From CBDCTM01 sp965222005 (lineage in GTDB: Bacteria > Bacteroidota > Bacteroidia > Chitinophagales > Saprospiraceae), in assembly GCA_965222005.1 (NCBI GenBank), contig OZ244935.1, positions 3,286,001-3,350,000 of the forward strand: a stretch of DNA of 64,000 bases. The letters are read 5' to 3'. Positions 19,181-27,278 of the stretch are shown in pieces; position 1 is the stretch's first letter, and each line of letters starts with the position of its first letter. The notes under the pieces were generated by a model, which worked only from the letters and a program-made list of their open reading frames with translations, ran no database searches and was not told the DNA's origin. The position numbers were made by a program, and so were the translations under genes.

Positions 19181-19185
19181 ACTTT

Positions 19186-19257
19186 GGCCCCTTCGTCTAT
19201 CGGCTAGGACGCCAGGTTTTCATCCTGGAAAGAGGGGTTCGATTCCCCTAGGGGCTG
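19186..19257 (+). tRNA. tRNA-Glu (anticodon TTC)
   Basis: Cloverleaf read directly: acceptor GGCCCCT pairs with AGGGGCT, the anticodon stem CCAGG/CCTGG encloses loop TTTTCAT with anticodon TTC, and the T arm AGGGG/CCCCT encloses TTCGATT. The discriminator is G at 19257. CCA is not encoded. It has its own promoter upstream and a strong terminator downstream, so it is a single-gene transcript. Confidence 0.95.
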
Positions 19258-19265
19258 CTCTCACC

Positions 19266-19306
19266 GCCCGTAACTTATTGATTGTCAACTGGTTACGGGC
19301 TTTTTT
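19266..19306 (+). terminator. Rho-independent terminator of tRNA-Glu
   Basis: GCCCGTAAC (19266-19274) pairs perfectly with GTTACGGGC (19292-19300), followed by six T. Confidence 0.9.
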
Positions 19307-19630
19307 ATTCAATGGGTACAACATAGGTACAACATTCCGTAACGAACTCTGTATTTCCCCCAATTCCGTCTACCCACCTAATCTGTGACAGAAAATTTCT
19401 TTGTTTTTCGGGGTATTCCAAAAGGACTTTTTATTCTTGTAATGGGTTGGACTCTTGTTGGGGCTGCTGGGGATGAAAATCGCAGATTACTCTACCATCG
19501 TTCATCTAAATTTCAACAAAGAACTAGAAGCATTGGTATTCTGAATAGCATTCTGTATTTTAGAGTAGTTTCATCTTCAATTGAAGTTCGGCACTTATAC
19601 TCATAGAAAAACAAATTACAAAAATAACTA
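19307..19630. other. Intergenic boundary between core and accessory DNA
   Basis: 324 bases after the tRNA terminator. It starts with two near-repeats of GGTACAAC (GGGTACAACATAGGTACAAC, 19315-19334). A perfect 12 bp palindrome CTTCAATTGAAG lies at 19575-19586, upstream of the hybrid sensor gene, and might bind a regulator. No integrase or copy of the tRNA 3' end was found. Confidence 0.4.
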
Positions 19631-22600
19631 ATGAGAAAACTACTAATTCTGTTTTTCTGCTTGCTTGTCAAAATATACACCTCACAGGCCCAACCAAGAG
19701 TACGGTTTGAAGCCCTCCTATCGGGAATGGAACTCGACGGAAGTACCGTCAATGACATCATGCAAGATCAGAAAGGGTTCTTGTGGTTTGCTACTGATGC
19801 TGGTTTTTTTAGATATGATGGCCATACTTATAATAGCTATCAATACGATATAACAGATCAATCAATGCTCAATTATAATGCAGCTACATCTCTGCTGGAA
19901 GATAGTGATGGAGATATCTGGATGGGAAGTTTTGGAGGGGGACTTTTAAAGTTGGATAAAAACACTAACCGCTTCCAACAATATATACATCAAAGCCAAG
20001 ACACCACAAGCATTCCCAGTAATTTGATTTCGGATGTTTTTGAAGATAAAAAAAACAGATTGTGGGTGGGGACAAAGGATAAGGGATTGATGCTTTATAA
20101 CAAAGAAAAACAATCATTCGTCCTGTATTCTCATAATCCAAATGATGTGAAAAGCTTAGGAGGCCATGAGGTTCGCACTGTCTTTGAGGATAGCAAAGGA
20201 AGGGTTTGGGTAGCCACCCGAAATGGAGGGCTTCATCTATACAATGAATCTGCCAATAATTTTATTCGCTATCAACATGATCCAGAAGACCAACACAGCA
20301 TTTCCTCCAATGATATTATGGCCATATTTGAAGTGGATGGGGTATTGTGGATTGGTACCTGGGGTGGGGGCTTAAATCGCTTTGATGAATCGACACATTC
20401 TTTTGTTCATTATAAAAAAGAAACGGGCAATCCAAATAGCCTGGGGGCCAATGAAATCTGGTGCATCACTGAGGATCAGCAAGGCCAACTATTGATTGGT
20501 ACTTCCGGGAGTGGATTGGTTGTCTTTGATCGAAAAACTGAGAAATTTGTCAGCTATAAGCCTGAAGTGGGCAATCCTAATAGTTTGGGTGCTATTGTGG
20601 TTCGATCCATTTATAGAGATAAAGAAGGGCTTTTATGGTTAGGTACTTATGATGAAGGTATTTACAAGACAGCTAAGGATACAGAAGCTTTTTCCCTCCT
20701 TTTGTCGTCCAACCAATTGAATAATAAGGCTATACAAAGTATTGTGGAATTTCCAGGAGGGATGCTTTGGCTGGGCACCATTGCTGGCGGTTTGTACAGA
20801 TATGATTTAAACTCTGGCAATATACATCATATTAATTTTGTAAAGGGTTACGACAATTGGATTAGTGCCAACACAATACTTGATTTACATGGAGGTAGGG
20901 ATGGAAATCTCTGGTGTGCGACTTCTCAGGGATTATATAAAGTCGATCCACTTAATGGCAATTTCAGCAGTCATCTTATTGCCGAAGCGCACAAAGTTCA
21001 GCAAAATATCTTTTTTTCTATTGCCGAGAGCGAGGATGGTTATCTTTGGCTGGGTATGAGAAGAGGGGGTATTTTTAGGTTTGACTCCAAAGTTGGAAAA
21101 TTTGAACGATATTTTCCCAATGAGAAATTTCCTCAGCCTATCACTAATAATGAATCCAATAATATTGCTGTAGACCAACATGGAAACCTTTGGGCAGGGT
21201 CCGAAGCGGGATTGTATTTTTTGAATAAAGAGGACAGCGATCAAAACTTTTTTTCAACCTCAAACTCTCAGGGTATTACTGGTTTGAGCGACAATCGAAT
21301 TACCGCAATTAACTATTCCACAAAAAGTCAGAATATATGGATAGGCACAGCCGCTGGTTTAAATGACTATAATCCAGAAATAGAAAAATTTACTACTTAT
21401 TCCAAAGAGGATGGCTTGTCAAATAACTATATTCGAGATATTGTACAAGATGAAAGTGGCCATCTTTGGATGAGCACCTCTTATGGTCTGTCCAAATTTT
21501 ATCCGAAAACGAAAAAATTTGAAAATTACTACACCAAAGACGGTTTGCAGGACAATGAAGGCATACTTTACAAAAGTCCTTATTCTTCCTTCATTTACTA
21601 CGGAGGCAAAAAGGGACTGAATCGCTTTGATCCAGCAACACTTAATAAAACTGCCTATCAGGCTCCTATTACTATTTCGGCTTTTGAATACAGCGAAAAA
21701 GAGGGTGAAGAAGTGGAGATGGTTACCATGCTAAATATAGAAAATAAGAAGGAGGTCAGCTTGAGGTATCACAATGATTTGATAAAGATCAGTTATGCTT
21801 CTCTTTCATATACCAATCCTGATAGAATTCAATATGCGTATCAGCTCGAAGGTCAAACCAATGATTGGATAAGGGCTGGTACTGCTAATGAAGTCACTTT
21901 TACCAAACTTCCGCCTGGCGATTATACCTTCCACGTAAAAACCATCAGCAGTGAAGGCGTACTAAGTGAAAACGAAGCTCGACTCTCTCTTCACATTTCT
22001 CCCCCCTGGTGGCAAACCATTTGGGCCTATCTGCTCTATGCTGCGGCTATTATACTTCTTCTGACAGCTTTTTATCGTTACCAACGTCGCCGCTGGCAAT
22101 TGCAAACCGCTCTCCAACTTGAACAACAGGAAGCAGAGCGACTAAAAGCACTCGATACTTTCAAAACCAATCTTTACACCAACATCACCCATGAATTTAG
22201 AACACCGCTGACGGTTATTCTGGGATTGAGCAATCTGATTCATGAACAATTACCAACGATCTCTCCCGATAAAATCAAAAAGCATTTAGATGCAATTGAC
22301 CGGAATGGGAAAGGTTTGTTAGGATTGGTCAACCAAATGCTTGATCTCTCCAAGTTGGAAGCAGGTAAACTCCAATTTCATTTTATTCAGAATGATATCA
22401 TTGCTTATTTGAAATACCTGACCGATTCTTTTCATTCCCTTGCAGAAAACAAATCCATTCAAATCCATTTTGAAGCCCTTGACGAAGCCCTGTTGATGGA
22501 TTTTGACCCCGAACGCATCCGCCAGATTTTTTCTAACTTGCTCTCCAATGCCATAAAATTTACGCCGAAAAATGGTTCTGTTTTTGTATCTGCCCAATCT

Positions 22601-23725
22601 ACTGACTCTGCCACCAACTTTGCGCTCCACATCCAGGATACCGGTATCGGTATAGCTCCTGAACAATTGCCCTATATTTTTGACCGCTTTTATCAGATAA
22701 GTCAGTCCAAAAATGGAAAAACAAATTATTCCAGTGGCGGTGGCGGCACGGGTATCGGTCTGGCTCTGACAAAAGAGTTGATCGAACAAATGGGGGGAAA
22801 TATCCAGGTAGAAAGTATTGTAGGACAAGGTACCACTTTCTTTGTCCAGTTACCCATTAGCCGAAAGGCGCCATTTGCTGAATTCAACAAGACTATAGCC
22901 CCGATAGTGGCTGGTGAAAAAGAAGTTAACGAGGAAGACATAGCTCTCCAAACCGATCAACCAAATGACCTTTCACTGGTTTTGTTGATTGAAGACAACA
23001 GCGATGTACGGGCATATATCAGAGCAACCCTGGGAGAGGATTATAAAATTCTGGAAGCCGTCAACGGACAGCAGGGCATTGATATGGCCATAGAGTATAT
23101 TCCCGATCTCATTGTAAGTGATGTGATGATGCCGGAGAAAGATGGTTTTGAGGTTTGCCAAACCCTTAAGCAGGACGAACGCAGTAGTCACATTCCCATC
23201 ATTTTGCTTACTGCCAAAGCGGATGTGGATTCCCGCCTCGAAGGTTTGGAATACGGTGCCGATGCTTATCTGGCCAAACCTTTCCATAAAGAAGAGTTGC
23301 TCATCCGCATTCGAAAACTCATTGAACTTCGAAAACAATTACAAGCTCGTTATCAAAATCTATCCGCACCACTTCCAAAGACCACTAAAACTTTGGCGGT
23401 AGAAGATGAGTTTGTCCAAAAAGTAAAAGCTGCCATCGAAGCCCATTTGGATGACCCCGAATTTGGCGTGGAAGAAGTAAGCAAAGCTATTTTCCTCAGT
23501 CGTACCCAGGTACATCGCAAACTCAAAGCCCTCACGGGCAAATCCACCGGTCAGTTTATCCATAGCGTCCGCCTCCATACTGCAAAAAAAATGCTGGAAG
23601 AGCAGGATATGAGCGTCACTCAAGTAGCCTTTGAGGTAGGGTACAAGGAGTTGTCTTATTTTTCCCGTCTTTTTAGTGCTGAGTTTGGCTGTTCGCCAAG
23701 TTCTGTTGCTGGAAAAACCAATTGA
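19631..23725 (+). CDS. Hybrid two-component system (one-protein sensor kinase/response regulator)
   Basis: 1364 residues with all parts of a Bacteroidota HTCS in order. A signal peptide (ends SQAQ) is followed by two periplasmic seven-bladed propellers made of Reg_prop repeats (for example QDQKGFLWFATDAGFFRYDG) to ~residue 680. A Y_Y_Y domain leads to a membrane segment near 795-815. The histidine kinase has the phospho-His in NITHEFRTPLTVILGL (~residue 853) and the ATP-binding motifs NLLSNAIKFTP, DTGIGIAPEQ and GGGGTGIGLALT. The receiver has its Asp in LIVSDVMMP (~1163), and the C-terminal AraC helix-turn-helix is at ~1260-1364. Such proteins usually sense glycans and activate neighbouring genes. 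No SusC/SusD pair is in the window, so its target is unclear. Confidence 0.93.
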   Translation: MRKLLILFFCLLVKIYTSQAQPRVRFEALLSGMELDGSTVNDIMQDQKGFLWFATDAGFFRYDGHTYNSYQYDITDQSMLNYNAATSLLEDSDGDIWMGSFGGGLLKLDKNTNRFQQYIHQSQDTTSIPSNLISDVFEDKKNRLWVGTKDKGLMLYNKEKQSFVLYSHNPNDVKSLGGHEVRTVFEDSKGRVWVATRNGGLHLYNESANNFIRYQHDPEDQHSISSNDIMAIFEVDGVLWIGTWGGGLNRFDESTHSFVHYKKETGNPNSLGANEIWCITEDQQGQLLIGTSGSGLVVFDRKTEKFVSYKPEVGNPNSLGAIVVRSIYRDKEGLLWLGTYDEGIYKTAKDTEAFSLLLSSNQLNNKAIQSIVEFPGGMLWLGTIAGGLYRYDLNSGNIHHINFVKGYDNWISANTILDLHGGRDGNLWCATSQGLYKVDPLNGNFSSHLIAEAHKVQQNIFFSIAESEDGYLWLGMRRGGIFRFDSKVGKFERYFPNEKFPQPITNNESNNIAVDQHGNLWAGSEAGLYFLNKEDSDQNFFSTSNSQGITGLSDNRITAINYSTKSQNIWIGTAAGLNDYNPEIEKFTTYSKEDGLSNNYIRDIVQDESGHLWMSTSYGLSKFYPKTKKFENYYTKDGLQDNEGILYKSPYSSFIYYGGKKGLNRFDPATLNKTAYQAPITISAFEYSEKEGEEVEMVTMLNIENKKEVSLRYHNDLIKISYASLSYTNPDRIQYAYQLEGQTNDWIRAGTANEVTFTKLPPGDYTFHVKTISSEGVLSENEARLSLHISPPWWQTIWAYLLYAAAIILLLTAFYRYQRRRWQLQTALQLEQQEAERLKALDTFKTNLYTNITHEFRTPLTVILGLSNLIHEQLPTISPDKIKKHLDAIDRNGKGLLGLVNQMLDLSKLEAGKLQFHFIQNDIIAYLKYLTDSFHSLAENKSIQIHFEALDEALLMDFDPERIRQIFSNLLSNAIKFTPKNGSVFVSAQSTDSATNFALHIQDTGIGIAPEQLPYIFDRFYQISQSKNGKTNYSSGGGGTGIGLALTKELIEQMGGNIQVESIVGQGTTFFVQLPISRKAPFAEFNKTIAPIVAGEKEVNEEDIALQTDQPNDLSLVLLIEDNSDVRAYIRATLGEDYKILEAVNGQQGIDMAIEYIPDLIVSDVMMPEKDGFEVCQTLKQDERSSHIPIILLTAKADVDSRLEGLEYGADAYLAKPFHKEELLIRIRKLIELRKQLQARYQNLSAPLPKTTKTLAVEDEFVQKVKAAIEAHLDDPEFGVEEVSKAIFLSRTQVHRKLKALTGKSTGQFIHSVRLHTAKKMLEEQDMSVTQVAFEVGYKELSYFSRLFSAEFGCSPSSVAGKTN

Positions 23726-23731
23726 AGTCAT

Positions 23732-23832
23732 CATTTTTAGGCGATAAGCAAACAAAAAAATATGATTATCGCCTAAAAATGCTTAATTTTGGGCGATAAC
23801 TTTTTAAAAGAAACTACTTATCGCCCAAAATT
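23732..23832. repeat. Twin long palindromes, four arms of one 15-mer
   Basis: Palindrome A: CATTTTTAGGCGATAA at 23732-23747 and its exact complement at 23766-23781. Palindrome B: AATTTTGGGCGATAA at 23785-23799 and its exact complement at 23818-23832. Both loops are 18 nt, and only three bases separate the two units. The arms of A and B are near-identical. They fill the gap between the HTCS stop and the ATPase start. No T-run follows, so a plain terminator is unlikely. Confidence 0.9.
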
Positions 23833-23839
23833 GAACAGG

Positions 23840-25267
23840 ATGCATGAATTAATAACAGGCCGCCAAAAAGAATTAGAGACCTTAGACCGACTTCATAAGA
23901 GTAAAAAATCTGAATTTGTAATGGTGTATGGCAGGAGGAGGGTTGGAAAAACCTTTTTGGTGTCCAGGAAATTTGAAGATCGATTTACTTTCCGAATAAC
24001 GGCTCTGGCCAATGCCACTACAAAAGCCCAACTTCAAAATTTTCATAATTATCTTTCTCTCTTTGATTCGAATGTGGAGAAAAAGCCTGTTCCTGAAAAT
24101 TGGCTGGCAGCCTTTCAATTGCTCATCCGGTTTTTGTCAAAAAGCAAAGACAAAAAAAAAGTCCTGTTCTTTGATGAATTGCCCTGGTTTGATACCCACG
24201 GGGCTGACTTTTTAATGGGCTTGGAACATTTCTGGAACGGTTGGGCAGCTTACCGCTCAGATTTATTGCTGATTTGTTGTGGCTCTGCAGCGTCCTGGAT
24301 GATAAAGAACTTGCTCAGAGACAAAGGAGGCTTGCACAACCGGGTGACAGAACGAATACGGATTGAACCTTTTACCCTTAGTGAAACAGAAGCCTTCCTT
24401 AAAGCAAAAGGGGCAACATACGATCGTTATCAATTGCTGGAGTTGTATATGGCAATGGGAGGAATCCCATTTTATTTGGAAAATATCCAGGTCAACAGAA
24501 GTGTGGCTCAAAATATTGACAGGTTGTTTTTTATTACGGGAGGTTTGTTGCATGAAGAGTATTTTGATCTATACCGATCTCTTTTTAAAAATTATACCCG
24601 CCATGTGGCCATTGTAGAAGCATTGGCCAGGAAAACAATCGGATTGTCAAGAAAAGAAATCGTCAGGCAGTCCGGCATCAAAGAAGGTGGAAATTTGTCT
24701 GTGGTTTTACACGAATTGGAACAATCGGGTTTTATCAAAAAATATTTCCCTTTCGGCAAGTCCGCAAGAGATGGACTTTATCAACTAAGTGACCCATATA
24801 CTTTGTTTTATCTCACCTTTGTTCGCCATTCAAAAGCGCAGGGAGAAGGTGCCTGGCTTTCGAGGTTAGGTCATCCCAAATGGCGTGCCTGGAGCGGTTA
24901 TGCTTTTGAACAGATTTGTCGGTACCATACAAATAACATCAAAAAGCATTTGGGGATTAGTGGTGTTTACACCGAAATATCCACATGGCGGAGCAAGCGG
25001 TCAAAAGGCGGTGCTCAGATTGATTTGGTTTTGGATAGAAACGACCGGGTAATAACGATTTGTGAAATCAAGTTTTCGGAATCTGTATTTACTATTTCAA
25101 AATCCTATGCCGAGCGTCTGAAAAACAAACTCGACGTTTTCAAAGAGGAAACCGGAACTAAGAAAACCCTTTTTCTCACCCTTATAAGCACTTTTGGATT
25201 AAAGCAAAATCAATACGCCCTTCGTTATGTCAAAGATTCTTTGGACATGAATGCACTGTTTGAATAG
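23840..25267 (+). CDS. AAA ATPase with C-terminal DUF234/PDDEXK-like domain
   Basis: 475 residues from the ATG at 23840, seven bases after the second palindrome; a TTG 51 bases earlier would start inside the palindrome. Walker A is GRRRVGKT at residues 31-38. Walker B is KVLFFDELPWFD near 125, and a sensor-like LLICCGSAASWM follows. A winged helix region (LSRKEIVRQSGIKEGGNLSVVLHELEQSGFI) follows at ~270-305. The C-terminus carries the nuclease-like pattern QIDLVLDRNDR...ICEIKFSES, that is Asp plus Glu-x-Lys. This is the archaeal/bacterial ATPase family often called DUF234 ATPase. Its function is not settled; mobile-element or defence roles are suspected for relatives. It is a solitary gene here. 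Confidence 0.85.
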   Translation: MHELITGRQKELETLDRLHKSKKSEFVMVYGRRRVGKTFLVSRKFEDRFTFRITALANATTKAQLQNFHNYLSLFDSNVEKKPVPENWLAAFQLLIRFLSKSKDKKKVLFFDELPWFDTHGADFLMGLEHFWNGWAAYRSDLLLICCGSAASWMIKNLLRDKGGLHNRVTERIRIEPFTLSETEAFLKAKGATYDRYQLLELYMAMGGIPFYLENIQVNRSVAQNIDRLFFITGGLLHEEYFDLYRSLFKNYTRHVAIVEALARKTIGLSRKEIVRQSGIKEGGNLSVVLHELEQSGFIKKYFPFGKSARDGLYQLSDPYTLFYLTFVRHSKAQGEGAWLSRLGHPKWRAWSGYAFEQICRYHTNNIKKHLGISGVYTEISTWRSKRSKGGAQIDLVLDRNDRVITICEIKFSESVFTISKSYAERLKNKLDVFKEETGTKKTLFLTLISTFGLKQNQYALRYVKDSLDMNALFE

Positions 25268-25599
25268 ACCAATATCAGGCTATGCTTACTATTTTCCGAC
25301 CCAATTGAGGCATTGTCTGTGTTTGACCTCAACACCAAAGTATTGCTTGCCGTTTTTTAGCCATTAAATTTGGATACTCTCCAAACGGTAGATGTAAATA
25401 ATTGATTTTCAGATGTTTATGATCTTGTTGTATCGATTTTAAAAATCGTACCATCCTCATTTTGCACTTATTTTACAAGCACTTGCAACAATTTTGTAAG
25501 CTGCCCCTCTCCTTTTGTCTCACCTTTGTGATATAAGTCGCTCGAAGCCATATTCCTAGTTTAGAACGACGCAATTCTTTACCTGACAAACGTGCTACT
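25268..25599. other. Intergenic region before the acyltransferase gene
   Basis: 332 bases. A -7-like CACCTTTG (near 25524-25531) lies about 70 bases before the acyltransferase start, but the nearest TTTG is at the wrong spacing. A run of short T tracts and the near-palindrome ACAAGCACTTGCAACAATTTTGT around 25475-25497 could be an operator. No open frame supported. Confidence 0.4.
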
Positions 25600-26397
25600 A
25601 TGAAAAATTTATATTACCAATTTAGAGAAGCAAAGGGTATAAAAGAACTGGAATCCTTACTAAAATTGAGGAGCCGAATAGCCAATAACAGCTACATAAA
25701 AGCATATTGTAAATATACGGAATCGCTTATTGAGTTGGACGACTACGATGTCAATGCTTACCATTTTGGATTATTCGAATACGATGGCAAAGATATGATT
25801 CGTCCGGTAGGCTATATGAGAGTGATTCACAAAGGATCGGGTAAACATGCGGAGCAAGTACAAAAAATAGCTAAGAAGTATGATTTGACTATTTGCTCTA
25901 CCTATGAAACTAAGAAAATGTACCCATTCCCGGTTTTGAAAAACTTTCAAATGGAGCAGGCCAGTTTAAGAGGCTTAACAAAACCTAACAACGCAAGTGA
26001 AAAATGGTGCGAAGTCAGTCGGTTTTTGATAAGTGAAGATGTCCGGTCTGTTCGCCTGGCGATGTTTATCATCAATAGTGCCGTAGCTTGCTTCCATTAC
26101 GGCTTAGGCTTTACCCATTGTATTTTTTCTTGTGAAAAAAACCATGATCCTATCTACAAATCTTTTGGAGCAAATCTGCTAATGAGGCAAGCTGGCCAAA
26201 CCAATTCAAAAAGTATTTCTGTTTTTTCGTTTGCTGCCTCTGATATCGAAAACAGCCGTCTACACCAAATTCAAAAAATGGCTAAAGCTTACTTATCAAA
26301 TAATACAGTATGTTTCTTTCCCTCTAAACCTAAATGCTTTTCAATCCCGCAGATAGCCACACGGTGCTTACAACGAGATCGAATAATAGCGGCTTAA
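25600..26397 (+). CDS. GNAT acyltransferase of the LuxI / N-acyl amino acid synthase type
   Basis: 265 residues. The pattern matches autoinducer-synthase-like GNAT proteins: an early Arg (LLKLRSRIAN), the acidic block ELDDYDVNAYHFGLFEYD, a core beta strand with Arg (RPVGYMRVI), and the hallmark EVSRFLIS with conserved Glu and Arg. This family includes LuxI acyl-homoserine-lactone synthases, FeeM-like N-acyl tyrosine synthases and exosortase-associated acyltransferases. They join an acyl group from acyl-ACP to an amino acid or derivative. The substrate cannot be read from sequence. It lies 30 bp before an ICMT-like methyltransferase on the same strand, a likely operon. No LuxR-type regulator is adjacent. 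Start ATG with no alternative upstream. Confidence 0.7.
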   Translation: MKNLYYQFREAKGIKELESLLKLRSRIANNSYIKAYCKYTESLIELDDYDVNAYHFGLFEYDGKDMIRPVGYMRVIHKGSGKHAEQVQKIAKKYDLTICSTYETKKMYPFPVLKNFQMEQASLRGLTKPNNASEKWCEVSRFLISEDVRSVRLAMFIINSAVACFHYGLGFTHCIFSCEKNHDPIYKSFGANLLMRQAGQTNSKSISVFSFAASDIENSRLHQIQKMAKAYLSNNTVCFFPSKPKCFSIPQIATRCLQRDRIIAA

Positions 26398-26427
26398 TAA
26401 AATAAACTTAACCATAAACCAACCACG

Positions 26428-27066
26428 ATGAAAAAGACCATTAGCTTCATTATCTATCTGACTCTGGGATTCATTTTGCCATTAATCGGCAATATCCCTT
26501 TGGTTTTCGATTACAAAATAATGATTCTTATTGTAGCTTCAGCAGCGCTGATATACAGTCAACCGCCTATGGATTCCAAAGAAGCTAAAACTGATCGCCA
26601 GACCGATCGCCAAAGTTTTTGGGTGATACTTGGCCTGTCGCTATTAAGTCTTGTGCTGCCCATATTGGAATGGGCCTATATTCATCCTCCTAAATTTAAT
26701 TGGTCCGCTGCTACTTTTATTGGAGGCGTACTCATTATTGGAGGAATAGGTTTCCGTTACTGGGCCATCCGGACCTTGGGACGTTTCTTTACTACCACTG
26801 TTAAAGTCTCAAAAAACCAAAGCATCATTCAGCATGGCCCTTACCGCATTGTGCGCCATCCGAGTTATTTGGGAGCTTACCTGGCCTTCGTTGGAACAGC
26901 CATTTTTCTGGAAGCCTGGTACAGCCTGCCTTTGACAATAATGGCTATGGGGCTGGCATATTCCTACCGAATCAAAACAGAAGAGCAAGCTTTGGTCGAT
27001 TACTTTGGAGAGCAATACAAAAAATACCAGCGATATAGCTGGCGGATGGTGCCTGGGGTTTGGTAA
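26428..27066 (+). CDS. ICMT-like carboxyl/phospholipid methyltransferase, membrane
   Basis: 212 residues with about five hydrophobic segments. The C-terminal half carries the isoprenylcysteine carboxyl methyltransferase signature: GPYRIVRHPSYLGAYL near residues 136-151, then the helix region EEQALVDYFGEQYKKYQRYSWRMVPGVW. Family members bind S-adenosylmethionine and methylate lipid carboxylates, isoprenyl cysteine or phospholipids at the membrane. The charged stretch DSKEAKTDRQTDRQ between segments 2 and 3 is a cytoplasmic or periplasmic loop. It follows the LuxI/FeeM-like acyltransferase by 30 bp; together they could make and methyl-esterify an N-acyl amino acid. That link is an inference from gene order. 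Confidence 0.8.
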   Translation: MKKTISFIIYLTLGFILPLIGNIPLVFDYKIMILIVASAALIYSQPPMDSKEAKTDRQTDRQSFWVILGLSLLSLVLPILEWAYIHPPKFNWSAATFIGGVLIIGGIGFRYWAIRTLGRFFTTTVKVSKNQSIIQHGPYRIVRHPSYLGAYLAFVGTAIFLEAWYSLPLTIMAMGLAYSYRIKTEEQALVDYFGEQYKKYQRYSWRMVPGVW

Positions 27067-27278
27067 GATATTCGAAAGTTTAAGTGCAACATTATGATAA
27101 ACAAGTTTCAGGAAATTTGCCGTATCTTTATTGCACTTTTCCTAGGAACATAAATTTCGATAATTTTTCCAACCGATTTAATTTTGCTTTGACACTCGCA
27201 GCAATGCGGGAGAAGCTGTTCTGGTTTCTGGTTTCTTATGTCCCGATACTGTCTTTTACAAACAGAAAATCAATCACG

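Noticed and set aside
19186..19334. tRNA-Glu as attL of an integrated element
   Set aside because: No tyrosine integrase and no second copy of the tRNA 3' end were found in the window. Kept only as a boundary observation.
19385..19606. Open frame of 73 codons upstream of the hybrid sensor
   Set aside because: No signal peptide, family or ribosome binding site; it overlaps a likely regulatory palindrome.
23732..23832. Palindromes as transcription terminators of the hybrid sensor gene
   Set aside because: Loops are 18 nt, no T-run follows the second palindrome, and two near-identical units in a row are not needed for termination.
25600..26397. Calling the acyltransferase a true acyl-homoserine-lactone synthase
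   Set aside because: The family pattern also covers N-acyl amino acid synthases, no LuxR-type gene is adjacent, and the Bacteroidota context makes a classical LuxI unlikely.
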